64,000 bases of DNA from Thysanoteuthis rhombus (taxonomy: Eukaryota > Mollusca > Cephalopoda > Oegopsida > Thysanoteuthidae), in contig OY735207.1 in NCBI GenBank assembly GCA_963457665.1, forward strand, positions 59,218,613 through 59,282,612, in the 5' to 3' direction. Below, one piece after another: positions 36,601 through 48,600 of this stretch. The position numbers and the translations under genes are program-made. Position 1 is the first letter of the stretch. Each line of letters opens with the position of its first letter. The notes under the pieces were generated by a model that had not been told where the DNA came from, searched no databases, and saw only the letters and a list, made by a program, of their open reading frames with translations.

Positions 36601-39600
36601 ATTATGATCAATATTTATACAAGGTAAGAAAAAAAATCACATCATTTGATTGACTCCAGGATTATTGTACACAAAATACCTGACAGTTAAACAGGTCTGG
36701 TTAGTCACTCGATAGAAACTGAAACTGTCACATGACCAACATTCTTTGGCAGCATAATTGGGGATGATTGATCAAATTACTTTGAAAAGAGGATAATCAA
36801 CAAATGAATTACTTTTCTTGCCTTCTGTTGAGAGTTGATCACTAAGAAAAAAAAAAAAGAAGCTGGATGAACACTGCCAGGCACAAACTAATAAACCAAT
36901 TTGGCATGAATTTAGATTGTAAACTGGAACACCCCACCACCAAAAAAGATTTTTGGGAGGGAATTTTCACCCATGACCCAAAAAGCGTTTTTTCCAGACA
37001 TAAGGGAAAAATGTTCAAGTTTTCAGCCCTTAGCTCCATTGGAGCAGTCCCTATATACGATAAATATTTCGAAATAATGATCTTTTCTTGCACATCAACA
37101 AACCAATTTTATATTTCCTTCAACAAGGTAGTTAAAACGTTTCTTTTCCTTGCTTCATAATAAATATGTCAAGTTGATATTTTTCAAAATATAAAACACA
37201 GCAAACAGTTCATGTTTGATAGAAGACAACAACTTTCATTATTATTCTTTGCTTTTCTTCAATAAAAGTGGAAAGAAAAAAAAGGTAACAAGACCAAATA
37301 TTTCAACTACCTAAGTTTTAGAGCAATAGACCTTCACTAATCTGTCTACCTGAAGTCCATTTCTTCTAACTTGGCAATAATTTCAAGTTTCTGTGAGGAA
37401 GGGGGGGGGTATTGCACCAATCTGCTGCACATGGTTTCGATTGTGCTAAATCTGTCAACCTGTTAACATGCTCTTGTAAACATGTTTTCCAGCATTTATT
37501 ATTATCATCTGCTCTCTACTTCTAGTTACAGCTACAGAGAAAGAAGGAAGTGCATCTCGTGATCTGAAATGTAAATAGCGCGCATTATCGATTAAAGACA
37601 AGGTTGAACTATTAAAAAAAAAAAAAAAAAAAAAAAGAAAAAGAAAAAAAAATCAGGACAGTAGTGTATTGGTGAAAAGCTTGTGCGAGCATTACAACAT
37701 TGGCTCTTCAACAACGTATGATATAAAGAAATAGAGAGAAAAAAAAAAAAAAAAAGCCATATTTAGAGAAAAAGAGAAAAAAAAAAAAAAAAATGGCTCA
37801 AATAAACAGATGCATTACAAAAACAATGTAAGACCAATGATTTTCAGAATTAGATGAAGTGCTGTCCAAATGGTTAAAGTACCGTGTAAGTGAAGGTGTT
37901 GAACTGTCTGGTGATATATTGAAAGAATAAGCATGAGTGTTTCATGAAGAAGACAGACTACATTAAAAGTTTCTGTTCACTCATCTAATTTGGACTGATT
38001 AACATATTTTAAAGGAATGATGAAGAGGTTAAGTATCATTTATCCTCCAGTTTGGCAGTTTCACTATTATGGCAATCCTGAGGCCCCAATTGTGCCTGAT
38101 CAGTGGAGGTTTACTGTACAGGTGAGAAAAAGAAGATAGTTACAAGACAAAATAATTGTTGTCTACATAAGGTTTTATAATTGATTTCGGACAGCCTCAA
38201 AATAATTTAATGCTGTAAGTTTTAAATAAGCCAGTCAAAAACAAACAGTATTTGTGCCTAGTTCAGGTGAGAAAGAAATTATAATTAATTTTCAAGGCTT
38301 CAATTTAAGGAAAGATCATTCCACATATTGATCGAATGAAGAAACAATTAGAAAAATGGTGGAGGTGTGTGCATTATCCTAAAAAAGTTAGCCTCCCCAA
38401 AAACATACCTACTCTCTAAGGTTGGTTCCTTTGAACTCAACCCAGATTGTTTGTTCGTGAGTCCGCAGGCTTCCAGTTTTCGAAGGCACTGCCTATAACT
38501 ATTAAAAAAAATAAAAAACTTTTTTTAAAAAAAGATTTGAAGATTCGAGATTTTAGAAGACGGCAAGGATCAAAATCTTTCTTGCCAAAACAGCTGTAGA
38601 TATTCTGCTTTCATATCATTTCTATTTTCGTATATTGAACAGTCATTGCTATATCAATAAGACCGGCATTGTACCTGGCCTTGTGCCATATTAAGCCAAG
38701 CTTGCTAAAGCCATATGAGGCCAGTATTTAATAATTTCAACAACTTGAAAAATTTGGTTGACCAAAAAAAAAAAAAAAAATTCAATACTTGAAGTAAATA
38801 AAACAAAATGGCTGAAACAAAAAAGAAAAAAAGAAAGTGTAATTGTATATTACATAACACTTTAGAGAAAAACTTTAACCTATGTTTTTTTGCTAGTTTA
38901 TTACTCCTCCAAACTAGGTGCCTACCACAGCGCAATGGTTAGCAAGATCATCTCAAGAAGGTAATTTACAAAAACACTGGTTCATCAAGAAATTAAGTGT
39001 ATAAGGTTTTATTTAAAAAACCTTTGGCATAATTGAATTCCAATCGGGGACCACCTTTTTGCGAAGTATGAAATAAGATGAAATCAACCTGGGTTTTTGT
39101 AAACAATGAAGTCTGTAAAAAAAGCCCCAAATTGTCTGCCATTGTTTTCTTGGGAATAAAAATTCACAAAGTGATAAGTCGACCAATAGGCATACGCAAA
39201 ATGAAGAGTAAGGAAAATGATACAGACGCCACAAATTCATGCTGCACTTGTCATTTGGATCGATGAGGGAAAGGGAGTTCATTTAAAGTCCCTTAGATAT
39301 TATGGGATGCAATATAAAATTCAAGAGCAGAGACCATACATGCTAAAACATTGTGGTTAAAACAACAAAGATGGGGATCTTTATATTTCATTTTCAATAT
39401 GATCTTCAGCACAACATTCATTCAACTGAGCTGGGTTTTTTCTTGTATGATTATAGATTTGGCCATCGAAGTTTCCTACAGATAAAGCAATATCCATTTG
39501 TTGACTTCCCAAAATGGCAAAATATGACACACGGTCAGTGATTTGAGGGGGATTAGTATTCCAATCAAATAGGAACACACAACTCCAGGTTGCTTTTTCA

Positions 39601-42600
39601 AGTTTAATCTTTGGGGGGGGGGGGAGAGAAAAAACGTGCCTTGTTCTCTTGGACACACATCAATATGTACCCTGAATCATATCCCTCTAAGCATGCTGAG
39701 GAAATACTGTCCTGGGGACAAAACTCAGATCAATAGCAACATCAGTGCCCACCAAGGTAACTACAGGTAGTAACAGGTATTTCAGGAGTGCTTTTATTAT
39801 TTTAATCATAAAGGTGATTGGAATACTGATTGCTGTCACTGTACGAGATTCCAAGGAGGAGAAAGAGAAAAGAAAAAAATAGACACTTACGAGAATAACA
39901 GTTTGCTCGATGATGAAGAAGACGACGACATTGATCCAGTGTTGCTGCTGCCGCTGCTTTGGAGGGAGGGAACGTTGGTGCCAGTTTCTGGAGGCGAAGA
40001 ACCATCGGAGGGAGCTTGTCGAATAGATTTGTTGGCCAAATCAGTCTTTGCTTCTTTTGAATTTGCATCAACTTCTTTGGTGATTCTAGAGGAGAGAGAA
40101 TATTTTAAATGGAGAATATTCCACACAGTTGAGTTTTCAAGTCTTGTATATTCATATCAATAATATAAGACATTAATATTCCTCCTATATGTATGTACAT
40201 TCATTATGCTTTCCTACCAAGGGTCACAGTGTAATATCTGCCAAATCCTAGGTCCTTTTAAGCTAATTTACTGAGAAGACAAAATTAGTTTTTTTTATTC
40301 ATGGAAGAGATGTTCAGGTGGTGTGGGACGCAAGTTCAAGTTTCACAAGGAGCTACTTCTTTGTTTCTGATTTATTGGCAGTTTGTCCGAGTGATTAAGT
40401 GACAATTAAAACCCTGGTGGCTGCTTTCAAGCTTTACTCAACTTAATTGTAAGGTTAGAGTTCAGTGTATTGAACAGTTCACCTAGCTTTCTCCAACCAC
40501 AGATGATCAAGGTTTTGCATGTACATGCACACAGAACCAAGAGAACAAAACCAGCACTTCAGTTTGACAGACTTGTACAACACATTCCACATGAAGTGGA
40601 ATTTTTTATACCGCATATAATCTAAATAGTACGGAAACAGGTCTGGTTAGTCACCCAAAAGAAACCATCATATGACCAACAATTTTTGGCAATATGCCTT
40701 ATTGTAAGTGATCGCTTAAAAAATTGGAAAAAAAGGTGATCAATAAATAATTGGCTTCTTCCACCTTTGGTGCATCAGTAGAAAGTCTGAATTTTCAATA
40801 AAATTTTAAAAAATAAGGGTAAATACTGCAAGACACAAACCAAGGGACCAATTTAGCATAAACAATAATTTGACCCAAGCTAGCAGGTGGAGAAGCTATC
40901 AGAATCAAATGGTCATTTAGCGTTTCATAGCAGTCTTCACGACTGCTCTATAGTAAGCTTTGTACGATTTTGCCCAGAGTTCGACTTTGAAATTCCTTTT
41001 TCAATTTGAAGCTATAAATGTGTAATAATAAAACAATGAGGAAAACGTCTCCTCTAAAACTTTCAGAAAGTAGCAAAGACTAGCATTATCAAATTATTAA
41101 CGAAGATGGAGTGGGGAATTGGGATGGCAGAATGACCACAAGTTTGCGCTCGGTTTAAACATTGACATTTCTGTGGCTGAAGTGGTTAAAGCAATGTCCA
41201 TGAAAGACCCTGGAGGTGTGGGATAGGACTTCAAGATTTCCAATTTTATAGTTTGCTTTAGCTGTCAGAGACTGAATATAAAAATTTACATCAATAAAAA
41301 TTGAGTAAAATTAGTGATTAAATACTATTTTCAATCAATTTCTTTAATTCTTATTATAACACCATAGCCCCACAAATGACCTGCCATGATCAACTAGCCA
41401 AGTGAGCTTTTCAGAGATCGTCAGTCCATGTCTCTGGGTCACATCTTTTGGGATTACACCCTTGAAAATTTGCATGAGTACACCACTACGTAACCCTAAA
41501 AATGTTTTTTCAATGAGGAGAAAAAAAATTCCAATTTTGATCAACTAACAATACCCAAATATATTACATAATACTTTCAAGTTTTATTACTTTCAAATTT
41601 AAATGGTTGGTTGAATTTTTCTACAAAGGCTGCTGAACTCTTTCCTTGTATTTTTCATGTTATAGCATTTCAGCTGATCCACTCTAACCTTCAAGTGAAC
41701 AACATTATCGATTTGAAGAAGGCTGAAGAATGAATTGGTTGAAAAGTCGTAACAGCAAAAGCAAAACAAAGAATTAGTTCAATAATTCCAACTAATTTTG
41801 GAATGACAATGACTTTTCTCACAATTATAGACAGCGTCAATACTAAAAACTTACTTGATTTCTTCACCAGCAAAATCATACACTTTCGTGACAGTGACTT
41901 TCTGTGGAGTTGGAGCTTTTATAGGGGAGCTGGCGTCGGAACCATTCGTTTGCATTGGAGAAGAAGAAGCACCGTCACCAGGACTTCTGTTACCCACCGG
42001 CTGGAATATACATCACAAAAACCCATTAAAACATCCATGTCCGTGCAAGGTGTTCTAAATGTATACATACTCCATTGGCCTTAAACTTTGAATTTTTTCT
42101 TTTCTGGCCTTCAAAGTGGACAATAAGAGATTAATGATTGTACAATTAGTACTGAAATGGTACTGGAAATGCAAAATCATGATCAAGGCCAAAGACCTCA
42201 AAAGGTTATTAACAAGTGTGTGTACGTTTCCAACTCATCAATAGCAGTAAGAGCAACTCAGTTGCTGTGTTCTAAATGGGGTGTTAACTTTGAGTATACT
42301 GAGTGGCACAAAATATGCAGAACAGTTTGTTTTCTCAGAGAACAGTGGACCATTCAACACAGAATTATGGTCAGAAAAAAAAAACATCTGAAGATCAAAG
42401 TGGAAAGATCCATTGTTTATGAAGAAAAACTTTTCAGTTCATTTTGTATCACCTTATGTTTGACTGATAGAAATACCTGCCATTTATAGTAGAGCCATAG
42501 AACTGCCATCTCCAAAATTTGAGTTATCTGCGGTTAATGAGTTGAGGTAAATTCAGTTACTAAAACATTTATCTTAAAAATATCAGTCATTAAGGATTTA

Positions 42601-45600
42601 ATAATACTTGGTATAGATATTGTTTCCAGTTCAGACTACATTCAGTTACCTTTTTTAAAATTTACTTTAGTTAATAAGTATTTTAAAACCTTTTGAAAAT
42701 TACTTGAAAAATATTTCATTCTATCAAATGATTCGATTCAGAATCAATTTTGTTTGGTTCATAAAAATTCATGATCCGATTTTGAGGAGAAGAGGAGCTA
42801 AGATCTACATACACTGCTGAGGGAGGTCAATGATCCCGTGCTTGACCTGCCACTGGCCCCAGATCTGTTGGTTGGTCGAGATCCAACATCCGAAAGGAAA
42901 CTCTGCCAAAGAGAATCCGATCTTCTCTTTTCCTTCTCTTCATGGAGTCTCAGAGATTCCTCCATCAGTTCCTTCTGTTTTTGACGCCGTTCCTCTTCCA
43001 AACGGAGTGTCTCTGGATCAGCTTCACATCCATCAGGCAGGTCATCGTCCAGTCTGATGCCACCACGCCTCTTTCTACAATCATTCCAGAAGAGCAAAGA
43101 AAGAATTATCACACGCAAAGTTTTGTAATTGGATTAAAAGTCAAAATGGGAGATGTGTGGAGTCATGTCATACCCAAGTGTAATAATTTGGCAGTATTGT
43201 TTTGTTCTATACCATTATCATTGTAGTTGAGAGCCTGAAAACCATGACTTTAATGTTGAATGAAACAGATTTCACCAGACACAATTATATAAATAGGGGG
43301 TGGTTTAATTTACTGCAGTGTGGAAATTAACTTATGTTGAGTTATAAAAAAAAAAAAAAAAATCACTTGATTAACAATTCCAACTGCAATGTTTTATATC
43401 ATTGTATATTTATACTTTTTTTTCCTCAGTGATGTTATGCAGAGATGATGGCAATGGGGGAGTTGGTGTATCGACAAAGTTAGTGCTATATACCATAGTT
43501 CCAACATGCATACGGACAATTTTGCTAGGCTAGAACAGTTTACATTCTTGAAGGGCTACTCTACATGCAAAGTCAGCTGATACTTTCTCGGGTGGACTAG
43601 GTTATCAAAGTCTGGAGTTTACACTGGTTTCAAATGATACCATTACAATGAGACAATCGTGCAAACTGAAAACCTGATTGTTCCAGACCTTCCATGTTTA
43701 GTAAAGTTGGGGTTATATTACACATGAAAATTAGATATATTCATGCTTTTTACCTTAAAAAATAGATACTTTAAAAATTACCACAATGAAGCATTGTCAA
43801 TTATAAATTTTCAACTAGTATTTCTTTTATCTCAATTTCAGTTTTTATTGCAGGTCTCAGACCAACAGATATGAATGAAGTACTTTGATCAAATTTTGGT
43901 CGAACTAAAAGAAGTACCCAAGAGTTAGACGTTGGCAGTATGCGATGTTGGGGAGGATAAATTATTGTGCAGCAATCATTAAAAAGTCCAAATTATCGGA
44001 AAAAAAAAAAAAAAAAAAAATTTCTTGATTCAACGAGGAGTAAATGCTTAATTTTTTTAGCCCTCTAGTCCAAGTGCAGCCTATACACAATAACCAGTCA
44101 AGCAGAACAGCTTAAAAACTGGAGGAACCTACATTGACTGGTGTGCAGTTTTGGTTGTTAGTTGACTGGACTCGATTCTATTCAATGGATTGATAGAAAC
44201 ACACAAATGGGAATAAGTGCTTCAATCCAAATTTGTTCTAACTAAAAGAGTTACCTACTGACAAAAGGGGTTGCATGATAGGACTTGATTCTATTCTATG
44301 GATCGATAATACAATAGATGGGAATAAAGTGCTTAGATCAAAATTTTAACTTAAATCCAAGTTTTTTTTTTCAAATTAATTATCAGAATTCAAACTAACT
44401 GGAAAGAATTGAGGTCACAAAAAGCTAACAATGGTAATTTTATTTTTAATCTTAAAAAGTGATTTCTGGTACATCAATATTCATCAAAAATTGTTCTGGA
44501 AAGAAACAGAAAGCACCATCATTGCACAATGTTATATCAAGACATTTGTTGAGAACTACAACCACAAGGAATATTCTTCTAAGATAACTTACCTTGCAGG
44601 GAGAGCAGGAGCAGTTTTTCTCTTTCGTTTAAGAGATTTGTTCAAGAGGGATTCATCACCTGACTCACCCAGATTCTCCTCATCTCCAGAATTTTCTTCA
44701 ACACTGACATCCTCAGCATCTGCAAATGAATCTATATATTAACAAGACTGGCTGCTACATGGTCAAACTTCACTCCTCTTCCTATTCTTACTGAAACTTT
44801 TGTATTGTGTCCATAATAAATGAAAAATTATAAAAATATATTTTTAGTATAGATGTATTCATTTATTACAAAATAAGCCTTTGCACATCTGTAAGAAAAA
44901 TTTGGTTGGTATGTAGGACTTATCAGTTTAGCCCAGTCAATAAGACACCAACCTACCAATAGGTCATGATTTCAAATCACGGTAGGAAAATGTTGATTTT
45001 AAAGATGCATTTTTTTATTAGAATGAAAAAAGCCCTAACGTATTTATAAGAAATTTTTATAGATGTAAGGTTTGCCAAATTAGCTCAGTTGGCAAGAAAT
45101 ACAAATATCAACCATGTTAGTTGTGATTTCAAGTCACAGTAGGGAAATGTTCATTTTTACCATCCTAAATTTAGTGAGGATAGTTCAGGTTGGAACTGGA
45201 GTTCGACAATATCCTTTCGCATACCTCCCTTATAGAATCACCATAGTCCCACATATGGCCTTCCCAACCAACCAACCAACCATGAGGCTAAAGATTCTTC
45301 CCTCTTCCCTAGTCTCTGTGTGTCTCCTGGTCACATTTTTTGGGTTACAACCACTGAGCATCATCTAAAAAATATTTTGGTTTTTTCGTTCAAAAAAAAA
45401 TAAAAATAAAAATAAAAATAAAAAATAAAAAAGTGCTTTTGGGGGTCTCTATGGTCATTTTGGACAAACAATTCCCAAATTTAGAACTGGTATTTTTTCA
45501 AAATAATTTTAGATAAAATATCTATATTCTTTCAGATAATTAATTCAGGTACACATCTGAGCTACAGTGATTCATTTATGTGAGGTAGAGATACAATTAT

Positions 45601-48600
45601 GATACTAGCAATCAATGCAACCCATGACATCACAAGGAGGATTAATTAAACAAACACAAAAAAACTTTCCTACACTCCAATAATCACATATCGTGACATG
45701 GTGATGAAGGAGAGAAAAGTAACAATAATCAGGTTTGCATTCTAGTACTGACTACATTTGAACCTGGTATACATAGCAATAATGATTCAAGCACCTTCAA
45801 ATATACATCTAAGATACTATGCAGAAGATAGCACTGGAAACCTTTGCATCAACTTTATGGAAGAAAGAGGGAGGCTAATACCATAACAAGCTGTTCATAA
45901 ATTGAAATTTGGCAACATTGATGCAACAGAAAAAGTCCGTAGAGGAGCTCTCCAAATTAAACTGGACACATACAGAGAGGCTGAGTAAATTCTATCAAGA
46001 GACGTTAGAATTCTGCAGTAGCCATTTCAATCTGTTGGGTGACAACCGTATTCAAAATAATACCAATCCCCAAGGCCAAAACCATCACTGCTCGTTATAA
46101 CCAGACAAGCACATCATTATCCACTAAAACCTGAGGACAGCCAAAATCTCCAGGTACAGATATCCACTGGGCCGAGAGAAAATTCCATATGCACTTGAAT
46201 GACCAAAACATGGGATGCTCTCAGTGAAGAGACCATTTCTTCTGAGTCTATCCATTAACTTATTGGACATCAGAAACTAAAACCTGATTATAAATCATCA
46301 TACCAGGCAGTCCTCGAGATTTGTCTGTCTGACTTTCATACCCTATGAATTAACACCCCTAATTCCATTTCCACACTATGAAAATCTCAAATATTTGTGA
46401 ATCTTTTATCTTCATTGAATTGCACCTAGGAGATTTGTGCATTCATTTCTCTCTCTTCCATCTGGTTTTTAAGGGGACAATGTCATAGAAGGCTCAATAA
46501 TGATATATCGTATGCAAACATTGCTTTTATATATTGTACATTTGCCTAAAATAGGCTAGAGGATTGTTTATTTGCGAAAATTGATAAATGGAAAATCATG
46601 TACATATACGGAATATTGTCTCGAGATCAAAATCTACAGGCGAACCCAATATTCCAAGTTTTTTTTCATAGGTTTATTCAAGGTGTTGCTTTAGTGTCTT
46701 TCCGGGACTTTTATTTGCTCGTTTATATTTGTATCCAAACCAACACCATGACTGGTATCCACTGGGCAGTGCCATTATACGTCATATTTGAGAGTAATTA
46801 ACACCAAAATGATAATGCTGCTTTTTAAAGAAATGTAGGCCCCATAAAACTAATAAAGTTGAAGTTTGATATCATTATTCAGAGACTAGTCAATCCACAA
46901 TAATAAGGGCTTTGAACATGAAGAAATTGTCTTTAATTATTAAGGATAAAAACAGAATTAAAGGATATGTATGTAATATAGGAAATATGTTGGTGACACT
47001 CTTGTCCAAAAAACGCGGCATATTCCTTATGTTCTGATGGTCACAATCTCCCAGAGAAATCTCATAAATCACAGGGGAACAGAATGTACTTGATATGTAA
47101 TTCAATGCCTCAAGATTAAGACATTCATACATTTTTAGCTGTTGAGGAATGGAACCCCTTGATTGATAAATAATTCAAATGATTCAAGATTTGGAATTTC
47201 AACCTTTGCACAATTCTTCAAGAGGGGCAACTGGTACAAAAGTAGAGGACTGTCTATATTAGTATAGTCCCGACCAGTTGGCTTGGCAAGATTGTTAGCT
47301 GGACCACATATGGTTTCATGATGCTATTCAGGTGTCGTTAAAATCTATTTGAAAATATTCATATAAAAACCAAGATTATGTGAAATTTCTTTATGTTCAA
47401 TAAAGAGCTAAGAGAAAAAAAAAAAAAAAAAGAAAAATGGATATTTCATCAACACACAAAGTAAAAGAAGCGGATATTTTCACATTTGTAACAACTAAAA
47501 GGGGGGGGAACAACACAGTTCGGTGCAAGAAGTCACCGAATGGCACATTGAAGTTGCAATACCAGAAATAAACCTCGAACTAGACACTCTTTATTCCGAT
47601 TCGTGCTGTTAATTTATTTACTCACACCTGAAGAGTATTCAGCCTGAATTTAGTCGCAATAAAAAGCAACAACAATTAAGATGAAGGTAAAATAGTACCC
47701 GCCCCCCAAAATAGATGATTCATAACACTTCATCTACTAAAATAAGTAGATTTAAAAGAATGAGTTCTCGAAGAAACTCATCTTTCACAGTTGCTCAACC
47801 TCGTGTTATAGGCTGACATATCAAAATTTAACTATCTTCCCCTAACCTCAATCATTCAATGCCACTTTCAACTTAATTTTAGTTGTTTTTCATTGCAACA
47901 ACCCGGACAGTCATGCGACAGCCATGAGTAAACAGCGCGGATTGGAGATAACAAATCAACTCTTGTTGGGACTCGAACTCGCATCCTTTTTGCCCTGAGA
48001 AGACCGCCTTACTGCTTCAGCGATGAGAGAGCTATGGTTGATAGAAAATCAAATCTTACCATGTAAAGTAAATCTCAACCCCACTTCCCAAATGTTCGGC
48101 GCCATACTTAATATTATTGTTTTTAATATTTTGACTTTGAGCGGTAATTTGTTTTGTTTTCTCCCAACGAGTTTTTTTCTCTCGAATATTCAAACTGATA
48201 GAGATTTTTTTTCTCCAATGGTAGAAATAATTTCAACCAGTCTGTTTTGAAATTGAAATAAAAAATCTTGTGTTGTCTGAAATTTATGTCTGTAGTGACT
48301 AAAAAAAAAAAAAAAAAAAATCTTTTCCAAGTTTTCACACAATTAAAAGTTTTGTGAGTATCATTTTCACGGTTCTTTTTAAGGTATTTCAATTTTAAAA
48401 AAGGGTACATGTCGAAATTTGAAAAATCTCCCTCAAGATGCAAAAAGTAATTAGTTGAAATAAAAAAAAAAAAAAGAAAAGAAAAAGAGAATCCATCCAT
48501 GGAGTTTAGTCTAGGAAGAGAGAAAATGATGAATTGAAATCTTTTATCCAACTCAATACTTATTGGAAGATTTAATTCATTTTCTATAATAACCTTTTTT

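Noticed and set aside
39802..40163. Alternative frames on both strands across CFDP1 exon 5
   Set aside because: Only the minus frame with ITKEVDANSKEA matches CFDP1; the others are shadows.
47950..48035. Functional tRNA gene
   Set aside because: The boxes are present but acceptor pairing is poor, so a SINE head or pseudogene is more likely.
48123..48551. Minus-strand open frame of 142 codons in CFDP1 intron 1
   Set aside because: Low-complexity Phe/Lys/Asn composition from poly-T and poly-A runs, no domain, and inside an intron of the same strand.
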